Below are positions 1-5,419 of a DNA stretch of 5,419 nucleotides, one piece after another; positions within the stretch are counted from its first letter, which is position 1; every line of letters begins with the position of its first letter. Both the position numbers and the translations under genes were made by a program. The notes below the pieces were generated by a model. That model was given only the letters and a program-made list of their open reading frames with translations, did no database searches and was not told the origin of the DNA. The stretch comes from Pseudopedobacter sp. (GTDB lineage: Bacteria; Bacteroidota; Bacteroidia; Sphingobacteriales; Sphingobacteriaceae): assembly GCA_014378285.1 (NCBI GenBank), contig JACMNZ010000550.1:1-5419 (forward strand), written 5' to 3'.

Positions 1-7
1 TATTAAT

Positions 8-928
8 TTATGCCCTCGTTTCGTTATTAAAATAAATACTTTGATAGCTATCATAACGAGTAGGTTCTAAATCGCCATTTTCTAAGGCCTGTAAAACCGC
101 ACATCCTGGTTCGTTTATGTGGACACAATTATTAAACTTACAGCCATTCATGATAGCCCGCATCTCAGGAAAAAAATGTCCCAGTTCATGCTTTTCAATA
201 TCAGCTATACCTAATTCCCTGATTCCGGGCGTATCAATTAATTTTCCTCCAAAAGGCAATTCAAAAAGTTCTGCAAAGGTTGTAGTATGTTTCCCCATAT
301 CGCTCCAATCAGAAATTTCTCCTGTTCTCAGTTCTTTTCCGGGGATTAATCTGTTAATCAAACTAGATTTTCCCACGCCAGAATGCCCTGAGAATAAGGA
401 TATTTTATCTTTAATTACGGTTTCTAATTGCTCTATATTTGTTCCTTTTGTTGCAGAAACCGCATAACAGGGATAGCCTATATTTTGATATAAATCGAAA
501 TAATTATCTAAAATTTCTAAACCTTCTTTGCTAAATAAATCCAGTTTATTAAAAACCAAAATCGCTGGCACTCCATAAGCTTCGGCGGTAACTAAAAACC
601 TATCTATAAACCCTAATGAAGTGCGTGGAGAAGCTAAAGTTACTACCAAACAGGCCATATCTAAATTGGCCGCAATAATTTGTATCTGTTTAGAAAGATT
701 AATGGATTTTCTGATAATGTAGTTTTTACGGTCGTGAACTTTAGAAATAACCGCTGTTTCTTGATCGGGTTCTAATTCAAAATCAACCCTATCTCCTACT
801 GCAACCGGGTTTGTACTTACCAAACCTTTCATTCGTAATTTGCCTTTTATCCTACATTCATACCTAGTTCCATCATCGCCTAAAACGGTGTACCAACTGC
901 CTGTAGATTTTGTAACTAGTCCTTGCAT
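8..928 (-). CDS. rsgA: Ribosome small-subunit-dependent GTPase RsgA (YjeQ family)
   Basis: This is a circularly permuted GTPase that acts late in 30S ribosomal subunit assembly, where it checks the decoding region and releases other assembly factors on GTP hydrolysis. It is cytoplasmic and ribosome-bound. The 306 residues show the family order. An N-terminal OB-fold (about 1-65, with the TGSWY start typical of the family) is followed by G4 NKLD (127-130), G5 SAT (158-160), the P-loop GHSGVGKS (181-188), the G2 threonines (215-217) and G3 DTPG (232-235). A C-terminal zinc knuckle has Cys263, Cys268, His270 and Cys276 in the usual CX4CXHX5C spacing. All key residues are present and the length is normal. 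The ATG at 926-928 starts directly at the conserved N-terminus. It has no clear Shine-Dalgarno, as is common in Bacteroidota. It lies 53 bp downstream of the MFS gene and may have its own promoter. Confidence 0.97.
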   Translation of the reverse strand: MQGLVTKSTGSWYTVLGDDGTRYECRIKGKLRMKGLVSTNPVAVGDRVDFELEPDQETAVISKVHDRKNYIIRKSINLSKQIQIIAANLDMACLVVTLASPRTSLGFIDRFLVTAEAYGVPAILVFNKLDLFSKEGLEILDNYFDLYQNIGYPCYAVSATKGTNIEQLETVIKDKISLFSGHSGVGKSSLINRLIPGKELRTGEISDWSDMGKHTTTFAELFELPFGGKLIDTPGIRELGIADIEKHELGHFFPEMRAIMNGCKFNNCVHINEPGCAVLQALENGDLEPTRYDSYQSIYFNNETRA

Positions 929-936
929 TTATGTGG

Positions 937-944
937 TAAAGGTA
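937..944 (-). promoter_or_regulatory. Possible -7 box for rsgA
   Basis: On the minus strand this reads TACCTTTA, one base away from the Bacteroidota -7 consensus TAnnTTTG. It lies 8 bp before the rsgA ATG, which would leave almost no leader. I see no good TTTG -33 box at the usual distance. The placement after a hairpin that may end the upstream operon fits a separate rsgA transcript, but the match is weak. Confidence 0.25.
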
Positions 945-960
945 ATTATAAAACTTATGG

Positions 961-999
961 GAAAATAGAATTGGAGCGTTTTCATTCTGATTTGCTCCA
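961..999 (-). terminator. Hairpin at the MFS stop codon, possible terminator
   Basis: The arms TGGAGC and GCTCCA (972-977 and 994-999) are perfect inverted repeats of 6 bp, four of them G-C, around a 16-nt loop. On the minus strand the hairpin spans the MFS stop codon (982-984) and is followed by ATTCTATTTT, a broken T-rich tail. This could be a weak intrinsic terminator for the three-gene operon. The long loop and short stem make it far from a textbook case. Confidence 0.35.
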
Positions 1000-2133
1000 T
1001 CCTAAAGCAATTAAACCCAATATTGGACCAATTCCTAAAAACATATACAAGTAATTGGCGCCTAAATTTTCCATCATTATTTTTAATAATTGAATGCTGA
1101 CAATAGTAATGGAAAAACCTATACAGTTTACAATAGTTAACGTAGCACCTCTATTTTCTTGAGGTGCGTTTTGAGCAACCAAAGTAGAAAACAACGGAGA
1201 ATCTGCAACTACCATTACTCCCCAAAAAACCATGAAACTAATAAATATCCAAAAACTTTGTTGGATGAAAATAGGAGATAGTAAACAGCAAATTCCTGAT
1301 AGGAATAAAGCAATAAAAGCAATTTTTTTAGTCGGGTATTTTTGTGATAGTAAACCGCTAAATACACAAGCTAAACTCCCTACAGCAATAATTACAAAAC
1401 TCCAAATGCTAAGGTAATTACTGTTTAAAAAAACACTATTCTTAGCCAAAATAACAGGAACAAAAGCCCAAAAAGCATAAAGTTCCCACATGTGCCCAAA
1501 ATATCCAAAAGCTGCTTTTCTAAATTCTTTATTTTTAAATCCTTCAAAAATAGCGTTGAACTTAAAATTTATATTAGGTTTTCTAAAAGGCCCATCGGGT
1601 AAAAAGTAAATTAGGCTTCCGCCGATGATTGCTAACGTGGAAGTGCCGTAAATAACATTTTTATAAGGAAATTGAGCCGTAAAGCTTTTTAATAAATGCG
1701 GAAATGCTGTACCCAAAACCAAAGCTCCCACTAAAAAACCTAAAGCTTTTCCCAGTTTTTTTTCCTCATAATCGGCAGCAATTTTCATCCCAACGGGATA
1801 AATTCCTGCCAAGAAAAACCCTGTAAAAAATCGAAATATTAAGAGATTTGTTTCAGTAATTACATTGATAGCCATTCCTAAATTAAATAATGCGGCAAGA
1901 AACGCACTTAATGCAAATACTTTTGACGGAGAAAATTTATCAGGGATACTAAAAAAAGCAAAAAGGAAAGTTCCTGCAATAAACCCGAATTGAACGATGC
2001 TGGTTAAATCAGTTAAAAAAGAATTAGATAAATGATGTGAATTTATTAAATCGTTGATAATGGCATTCCCTGCAAACCACAATGAAGTGCAAAAAAATTG
2101 TGCAAAAACAATTATTACTAGTGCCTTTTTCAA
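982..2133 (-). CDS. MFS transporter, substrate unknown
   Basis: This is a major facilitator superfamily permease of the inner membrane. It has 383 residues and about twelve hydrophobic helices (roughly 5-27, 44-63, 72-92, 97-116, 129-148, 160-178, 209-231, 243-262, 270-289, 293-313, 329-350 and 360-379), with a short polar central loop near 180-205. The loop after helix 2 carries a degenerate motif A (SIPDKFSPSK, 62-71). Helix 4 has RFFTGFFLAG (101-110), and ADSPLFSTLVAQ (310-321) precedes helix 11. These features mark the family but do not reveal the substrate. The start is TTG (2131-2133), which overlaps the upstream stop as TTGA. A stop codon lies nine codons upstream in frame with no ATG between, and the protein begins at the expected first helix (MKKALVIIVF), so TTG is the best start. 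It is the last gene of the coupled operon with yjjG and the DinB-like gene. Export or import of a small metabolite is all that can be inferred. Confidence 0.9.
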   Translation of the reverse strand: MKKALVIIVFAQFFCTSLWFAGNAIINDLINSHHLSNSFLTDLTSIVQFGFIAGTFLFAFFSIPDKFSPSKVFALSAFLAALFNLGMAINVITETNLLIFRFFTGFFLAGIYPVGMKIAADYEEKKLGKALGFLVGALVLGTAFPHLLKSFTAQFPYKNVIYGTSTLAIIGGSLIYFLPDGPFRKPNINFKFNAIFEGFKNKEFRKAAFGYFGHMWELYAFWAFVPVILAKNSVFLNSNYLSIWSFVIIAVGSLACVFSGLLSQKYPTKKIAFIALFLSGICCLLSPIFIQQSFWIFISFMVFWGVMVVADSPLFSTLVAQNAPQENRGATLTIVNCIGFSITIVSIQLLKIMMENLGANYLYMFLGIGPILGLIALGWSKSE

Positions 2134-2648
2134 TCGAAACTTTCTGCTATTCTTTTAATTTGCTTTTCGTGGTGTTTGGTATGAATAACCATAAATCTAA
2201 GCCATTGTTTAGCATCTAAATAACCCAAACGTGGATGTTTCATTTTATAATTAGCATCAAAATTTTTGAAATTGACATTTAATTCTTCAATCTTCTTTCT
2301 GATTCTTATCACCTGATTGCTTGCTTCTTCTTTAGTGATTTTTTTTACTAGGTCTGCAATTGTGGCTGGCGCTTTTAATTTTCCTAGAGGGAATCTTCCT
2401 AAAAATAAAATTAATCTAACTCTCCAATCGGCTTTTCTACTTTTAATTTCCGCAGTTTTATTAAGGCATTTTTCTAGGGCAATAAAAGACATCAAATTTG
2501 CGCTTAAAATGTGTGAATAAACTTCAGAATAAGACCAACCATCAATTGGTGGAGTTGTTAAAAAAATATCCTCATTAACTGTCTTTAAAAATTCTGCATA
2601 GAATTTTAAAGATTGCAACAAGGCTTCTTTATCAGATTTTACGGTCAT
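2130..2648 (-). CDS. DinB-like (DinB/DfsB superfamily) putative metal-dependent protein
   Basis: This 172-residue cytoplasmic protein has the features of the DinB four-helix fold. An N-terminal helix is followed by the PPIDGWSYSEVYSHIL segment (33-48) with His46. A C-terminal helix carries VIHTKHHEKQI (154-164) with His156 and His160 in an HxxxH pattern, and His159 beside them. His46, His156 and His160 would be the three metal ligands typical of the family. Members include damage-inducible proteins, thiol-dependent S-transferases and others of unknown activity, so no reaction can be assigned. The middle (70-104) is rich in Arg and Lys and contains a KAPATI segment. The ATG (2646-2648) overlaps the yjjG stop as ATGA, and the stop overlaps the MFS start as TTGA, so translational coupling on both sides is likely. 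The fold is fairly sure and the function is unknown. Confidence 0.82.
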   Translation of the reverse strand: MTVKSDKEALLQSLKFYAEFLKTVNEDIFLTTPPIDGWSYSEVYSHILSANLMSFIALEKCLNKTAEIKSRKADWRVRLILFLGRFPLGKLKAPATIADLVKKITKEEASNQVIRIRKKIEELNVNFKNFDANYKMKHPRLGYLDAKQWLRFMVIHTKHHEKQIKRIAESFD

Positions 2649-3340
2649 AAAATATCTATTAACTCTTGCAAATGATTAATGTGTCTTTTAACATCTGCTG
2701 GTGGTTTAGCAAAGTTAGGATTAAAATAAATAGCATCCATACCAAAACCAATTGCTCCCCTAATATCTGCCTCAATGCTATCACCAATCATGATACTTTC
2801 AATTGCTGTAGTACCTGCTTTATTTGTAGCATATTCAAAAATCGCTTTATCTGGTTTATTAACGCCAACCACTTCAGAAATAATTACATTTTTAAAGTAT
2901 GGTGTTAAATTGGTATTTTTAACTTTATACTCTGTTGATTCTTTAAATCCATTAGAAATTAAATGCAATTGATATTTGTTTTGCAGATAACTTAAAGTTT
3001 CATGGGTTTGAGGAAAAAGATTTGTTTTTGTTGGACAAATATCTACGTAATCGTCTTCAAATTTTGCAGGAATAACATCGGGGGAAACCCCAAGATCTAT
3101 AAAAGTTTTTTTAAAACGAGTTTCCCTTAAAGCTTCTTTTGTTATTTTTCCTAAATGATAATCGGCCCAAAGCTGATGATTGTTGGCAGTATAGGTTTCG
3201 ATAAATAAATCACAAGAGTTTAAACCTAAATCGGAAAGTTTATAAGTGATATAAAGTTCATTTAAGGTTTCTTCTGCATTTTTATCAAAATCCCAAAGGG
3301 TGTGGTCTAGATCAAAGAAAATATGTTTGTAGGTTTTCAA
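2645..3340 (-). CDS. yjjG: YjjG-family HAD pyrimidine 5'-nucleotidase
   Basis: This is a haloacid-dehalogenase phosphatase that resembles YjjG, which removes phosphate from pyrimidine nucleoside monophosphates, including non-canonical ones, and so keeps the nucleotide pool clean. It is cytoplasmic and Mg-dependent. In 231 residues all four HAD motifs are visible: motif I DLDHT (10-14) with nucleophile Asp10 and acid/base Asp12, motif II SNG (129-131), motif III Lys162 in NKPD, and motif IV GDS (186-188) with Asp187 and Asp192. A helical cap (about 17-100) follows motif I, as in subfamily I. The start is TTG at 3338-3340. An in-frame TAA lies seven codons upstream with no ATG between, and the protein begins MKTYKHIFFDLDHT, as relatives do. 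No Shine-Dalgarno is evident. It heads the operon with the DinB-like and MFS genes. The exact substrate is inferred from family membership only. Confidence 0.9.
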   Translation of the reverse strand: MKTYKHIFFDLDHTLWDFDKNAEETLNELYITYKLSDLGLNSCDLFIETYTANNHQLWADYHLGKITKEALRETRFKKTFIDLGVSPDVIPAKFEDDYVDICPTKTNLFPQTHETLSYLQNKYQLHLISNGFKESTEYKVKNTNLTPYFKNVIISEVVGVNKPDKAIFEYATNKAGTTAIESIMIGDSIEADIRGAIGFGMDAIYFNPNFAKPPADVKRHINHLQELIDIL

Positions 3341-3371
3341 AAGATTAAATTTTAGAAATTATTTACTTATT

Positions 3372-3412
3372 ATTTTAAGCTTAACCGCTAATTTATAAAA
3401 CGGTTTTAAAAT
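3372..3412. repeat. Bulged inverted repeat in the yebC-yjjG gap
   Basis: The arm ATTTTAA plus AACCG (3372-3378 and 3383-3387, separated by the 4-nt bulge GCTT) pairs with CGGTT plus TTAAAAT (3401-3412). This gives 12 base pairs around a 13-nt loop. The repeat sits in the 119-bp gap between yebC and yjjG, 32 bp before the yjjG start. It could be part of the yebC 3' end or of the yjjG leader. It lacks a T-run in the minus direction, and only three pairs are G-C, so it may be chance in AT-rich DNA. Confidence 0.3.
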
Positions 3413-3459
3413 CTAATGTTAAAAACCTCCCCTTCGTTTTTATAAATTGTTTATTAAAC

Positions 3460-4185
3460 TTATTCTTCCATATTATGATAAACCGCTTGCACATCTTCAT
3501 CTTCCTCTAGCTTATCTAGCAATTTATTTACATCCACTAATTGTTCTTCCGTTACTTGCGCATGTGAAAGAGGAATACGTTCTAATTTAGATGATCTCAA
3601 TTCAATTCCTTTTTCTTCTAAAGCCTTTTGCATATTCCCAAAATCTTCAAAAGTAGCATGAACAACAGCAATGTCATTACCGTCCTCATCAGCTTCTACA
3701 AAAATATCTTCTAGCCCAAAATCAATTAATTCTAATTCTAGCTCTTCAATATCCATTTCTTTAGGATCAAAAGTAAAGGTAGAAACCCTTTTAAATATGA
3801 AATCTAAGGAACCTGTTTTACCTAAAGAACCGTTTGTTTTAGTGAAATAACTCCTCACGTTTGCAACAGTTCTATTTGTATTATCTGTGGCAGTTTCTAC
3901 TAAAATGGCGACTCCGTGTGGCGCATAACCTTCATATACAAACTCCTCATAACCGGCCATGTCTTTATCAGAAGCTCTTTTAATAGCTGCATCTACACGG
4001 TCTTTAGGCATGTTTACCGCTTTTCCGTTTTGTATGGCAGTTCTTAGCTTAGAGTTAGTTTCTGGATGTGGCCCACCTTCTTTTACCGCAATTGCAATAT
4101 CTTTTCCAATACGTGTAAATTGAACCGCCATTTTGGTCCAACGTTTAAATTTTCTTTCTTTACGGAATTCAAATGCTCTTCCCAT
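3460..4185 (-). CDS. yebC: YebC/PmpR/TACO1 family protein
   Basis: This is a 241-residue member of the YebC family. Its members were first described as DNA-binding transcription regulators (PmpR), and the mitochondrial relative TACO1 is a translation activator. More recent work ties the family to ribosomes stalled on proline runs. Which role applies here cannot be read from the sequence. The three-domain pattern is visible. A basic N-terminus (MGRAFEFRKERKFKRW, 1-16) leads into the helical MAVQFTRIGKDI region (19-30). The conserved NMPKDRVDAAIKRA follows (58-71), then EGYAPHGVAILVETATD (85-101) with NRTVANVRSYF (104-114) and GSLG (119-122). An acidic C-terminal part (about 139-241) ends the protein. 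The length is normal. The ATG at 4183-4185 follows the purine-rich AAAAAGAAGA and gives the N-terminus usual for Bacteroidota. It is a single gene between two long gaps, with a heptamer repeat array directly upstream. Confidence 0.96.
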   Translation of the reverse strand: MGRAFEFRKERKFKRWTKMAVQFTRIGKDIAIAVKEGGPHPETNSKLRTAIQNGKAVNMPKDRVDAAIKRASDKDMAGYEEFVYEGYAPHGVAILVETATDNTNRTVANVRSYFTKTNGSLGKTGSLDFIFKRVSTFTFDPKEMDIEELELELIDFGLEDIFVEADEDGNDIAVVHATFEDFGNMQKALEEKGIELRSSKLERIPLSHAQVTEEQLVDVNKLLDKLEEDEDVQAVYHNMEE

Positions 4186-4192
4186 TCTTCTT

Positions 4193-4327
4193 TTTAGTAT
4201 TGAGTAATTAGTATTTGGTAACTAGTACCTAGATTACTTGCTATATGTCTTGATTCTTGCTACTTGATTCTTGCTACTTTATTCTTGCCACTTGATTCTT
4301 AATACTTAAAAATCTTAAATCTTGCTA
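4193..4327 (-). repeat. Degenerate heptamer repeat array between the dehydrogenase gene and yebC
   Basis: Read on the minus strand, this gap is made almost wholly of 7-bp units. From 4304 to 4249 there are eight contiguous heptads: TATTAAG, AATCAAG, TGGCAAG, AATAAAG, then TAGCAAG and AATCAAG twice. This also forms a 14-bp repeat (CTTGATTCTTGCTA on the plus strand), exact in two copies at 4249-4276. Further copies of the ...AAG type lie at 4314-4327 and 4237-4243. A second block (4227-4193) has five contiguous heptads of a different type: TACTAGT, TACCAAA, TACTAAT, TACTCAA, TACTAAA. Only short interruptions of 5 or 9 bp break the 7-bp rhythm. It ends 7 bp before the yebC start codon. The unit length is not a multiple of three, the strand is purine-rich and I see no strong hairpin, so it is non-coding and probably unstructured. 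Confidence 0.85.
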
Positions 4328-4330
4328 CTC

Positions 4331-5278
4331 TTATGACTTTTTCAAATTCCCAAGCATTTCCAAAGTTAATTTTTCCAAGTTAAATTCTGGTTTCCAATTC
4401 CAGTCTTTTTTTGCGACTTCATCATCAATAGATTTTGGCCAGCTATCGGCTATTTTTTGTCGTGGATCGTTTTGTGTATAACCCAATTTAAAATCAGGAA
4501 TATGTTTTTTAATTTCCGATGCTAAATCTTCTGGATTAAAACTTACGCCTGCAAAATTATAGCTAGAACGAATGCTGATTTTATCTTGTGCTGCATCCAT
4601 CAATTCTATGGTTCCACGGATGGCGTCATCCATATACATCATCGGCAATTCTGTTTCGGCAGAAAGAAAAGAAGAGTAGCTCCCTTTTTTCAATGCTTCA
4701 TGAAAAATATGAATCGCATAATCTGTTGTTCCACCGCCTGGCATTGCTTTCCAACTGATTAATCCCGGATAACGGATACTACGCACATCTAAACCATATT
4801 TTTGAAAATAATATTCGCACCAACGTTCACCGGCTAATTTACTTATTCCGTAAACCGTATTGGGGTCCATAGTGCAAAATTGTGGCGTTTCTTGCTTTGG
4901 AGAATTTGGCCCAAAAACAGCAATAGAACTTGGCCAATATATTTTCTTGGTACCAAAATCAATGGCGAAATCTAAAACGTTTAATAAGCCATTCATGTTT
5001 AAATCCCAAGCTAATTTTGGGTTTTGCTCGCCAGTTGCTGATAATAAAGCTGCCAGCAGATAAACCTGAGTAGGTTTGTATTTAGTGAATATGGCTTTTA
5101 AGTTTTCTTTATCTAAAACATTTACAAATTCAAAAGGTCCAGCGTTTTTAGTATCATAATCTGGGCGACGAATATCACAGGCCACCACTTGGTTTACATG
5201 ATGAATTCTACGTAATTCAGTTACTAATTCGGTTCCTATTTGTCCATTAGAACCAATCACTAAAATAATCTCAGCCAT
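4331..5278 (-). CDS. L-threonine 3-dehydrogenase, short-chain (SDR/epimerase-like) type
   Basis: This enzyme probably oxidises L-threonine with NAD to 2-amino-3-ketobutyrate in the cytoplasm. Kbl would then split that product to glycine and acetyl-CoA. It belongs to the extended SDR (epimerase-like) family, not the zinc-dependent Tdh family of E. coli. In 315 residues one sees the Rossmann motif GSNGQIG (9-15), an acidic residue after strand 2 (Asp35) that favours NAD over NADP, catalytic Ser117/Ser118 in WPSSIAVFG (115-123), the YxxxK pair Tyr143 and Lys147, and the GGGTTDYA loop (181-188). PMMYMDDAI (212-220) and RQKIADSWP (273-281) follow. These last stretches match, from memory, Flavobacterium SDR-type threonine dehydrogenase and help separate it from UDP-sugar epimerases. 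The ATG (5276-5278) leads straight into the first beta strand. A good -7 box lies upstream. No kbl is visible in the window. A general NAD-dependent epimerase is the less likely alternative. Confidence 0.9.
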   Translation of the reverse strand: MAEIILVIGSNGQIGTELVTELRRIHHVNQVVACDIRRPDYDTKNAGPFEFVNVLDKENLKAIFTKYKPTQVYLLAALLSATGEQNPKLAWDLNMNGLLNVLDFAIDFGTKKIYWPSSIAVFGPNSPKQETPQFCTMDPNTVYGISKLAGERWCEYYFQKYGLDVRSIRYPGLISWKAMPGGGTTDYAIHIFHEALKKGSYSSFLSAETELPMMYMDDAIRGTIELMDAAQDKISIRSSYNFAGVSFNPEDLASEIKKHIPDFKLGYTQNDPRQKIADSWPKSIDDEVAKKDWNWKPEFNLEKLTLEMLGNLKKS

Positions 5279-5301
5279 ATTTTTAATTGAGGTTTAAAGG
5301 G

Positions 5302-5332
5302 CAAAGGTAAATATTGTTTAGTGAATGGCGAA
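5302..5332 (-). promoter_or_regulatory. Bacteroidota-type promoter for the threonine dehydrogenase gene
   Basis: On the minus strand 5309-5302 reads TACCTTTG, a perfect match to the Bacteroidota -7 consensus TAnnTTTG. A CTTC tetramer whose TTC lies at 5330-5332, 20 bp upstream, is a near match to the TTTG -33 box at the expected spacing. The start of transcription would fall near 5296, giving a leader of roughly 18 nt before the ATG. Confidence 0.6.
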
Positions 5333-5352
5333 GGTTTTTAGGTAACAAGCAT

Positions 5353-5419
5353 TTAGTAAATTCCTTTTGTCTGCATCACAGATAAAATCATTTTAATTCC
5401 TAAATATGTGATACCAAAA
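5353..5419 (-). CDS. Probable C-terminal end of an unidentified upstream gene (partial)
   Basis: One minus-strand frame is open from the window edge to a TAA at 5353-5355. It gives 21 residues ending in GIKMILSVMQTKGIY, with a hydrophobic stretch that could be part of a membrane helix or a buried strand. The other minus-strand frame I translated across this stretch meets a stop. The frame ends 74 bp before the dehydrogenase ATG, a plausible gene spacing, and all confident neighbours share this strand. Twenty-one codons is too short to prove coding or to name a family. Confidence 0.4.
   Translation of the reverse strand, partial: FGITYLGIKMILSVMQTKGIY

Noticed and set aside
117..467. A 116-codon open frame on the plus strand
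   Set aside because: It lies entirely antisense to rsgA, whose protein motifs are fully conserved, and its translation shows no recognisable domain; it is a shadow of the real gene.
3404..3416. TAGATTTT on the minus strand as a -7 box for the yjjG operon
   Set aside because: It misses the final G of TAnnTTTG and no -33 element lies at the right distance, so support is too thin.
3420..3442. Inverted repeat TAAAAAC with GTTTTTA after yebC as a terminator
   Set aside because: The 7-bp stem has a single G-C pair and a 9-nt loop. In DNA this AT-rich it is expected by chance, and I would not call it a terminator.
4217..4229. Near-palindrome GGTAACTAGTACC as an operator for yebC
   Set aside because: It has an extra base at the centre and is explained by the TACTAGT and TACCAAA heptads lying side by side in the repeat array.
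4249..4304. CRISPR-like short repeats
   Set aside because: The units are only 7 or 14 bp, tandem without spacers, and degenerate. There are no cas genes.
4860..5063. A plus-strand open frame inside the dehydrogenase gene
   Set aside because: It is antisense to conserved catalytic residues of the dehydrogenase and has no family features. The same holds for the other plus-strand frames in the MFS, DinB-like and yjjG genes.
1..5419. A mobile element, phage, toxin-antitoxin or defence system
   Set aside because: No transposase, integrase, terminal inverted repeats, target duplications, tRNA or defence-related domains are visible; the genes are mostly housekeeping.

Overview
The window looks like ordinary chromosomal DNA from an AT-rich member of the Bacteroidota, most likely a Pedobacter-like Sphingobacteriaceae. 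The evidence is the very AT-rich intergenic DNA, a Bacteroidota-type -7 promoter box (TAnnTTTG) ahead of the dehydrogenase gene, weak or absent Shine-Dalgarno sequences, a YebC protein that begins MGRAFEFRK, and a threonine dehydrogenase closely resembling, from memory, the Flavobacterium short-chain type. The lineage is an inference from these traits. No marker gene fixes the genus.

All genes lie on the minus strand, so in transcription order the window reads from right to left. (1) 5353-5419 holds a probable 21-codon C-terminal tail of an unidentified, partly hydrophobic protein. (2) 4331-5278 encodes an SDR-type L-threonine 3-dehydrogenase with its own promoter just upstream. (3) 4186-4330 is a non-coding gap built almost entirely from 7-bp repeat units. 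(4) 3460-4185 encodes a YebC/PmpR/TACO1 family protein. (5) A 119-bp gap holds a weak inverted repeat. (6) 982-3340 is a compact three-gene operon: a YjjG-type HAD pyrimidine nucleotidase, a DinB-fold protein and an MFS transporter. Both junctions are 4-bp overlaps (ATGA, then TTGA), and the first and third genes start with TTG. (7) A hairpin overlaps the MFS stop codon. (8) 8-928 encodes RsgA, the ribosome-assembly GTPase.

The genes are mostly housekeeping: ribosome maturation (RsgA), translation or transcription support (YebC), threonine breakdown (TDH) and nucleotide-pool cleaning (YjjG). The tightly coupled nucleotidase, DinB-like and MFS trio is the only grouping that suggests a shared, unassigned job. 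The heptamer array ahead of yebC is the most unusual DNA structure seen. I found no mobile element, tRNA, rRNA, CRISPR array, phage gene or defence system, and no strong sign of a new biological system.
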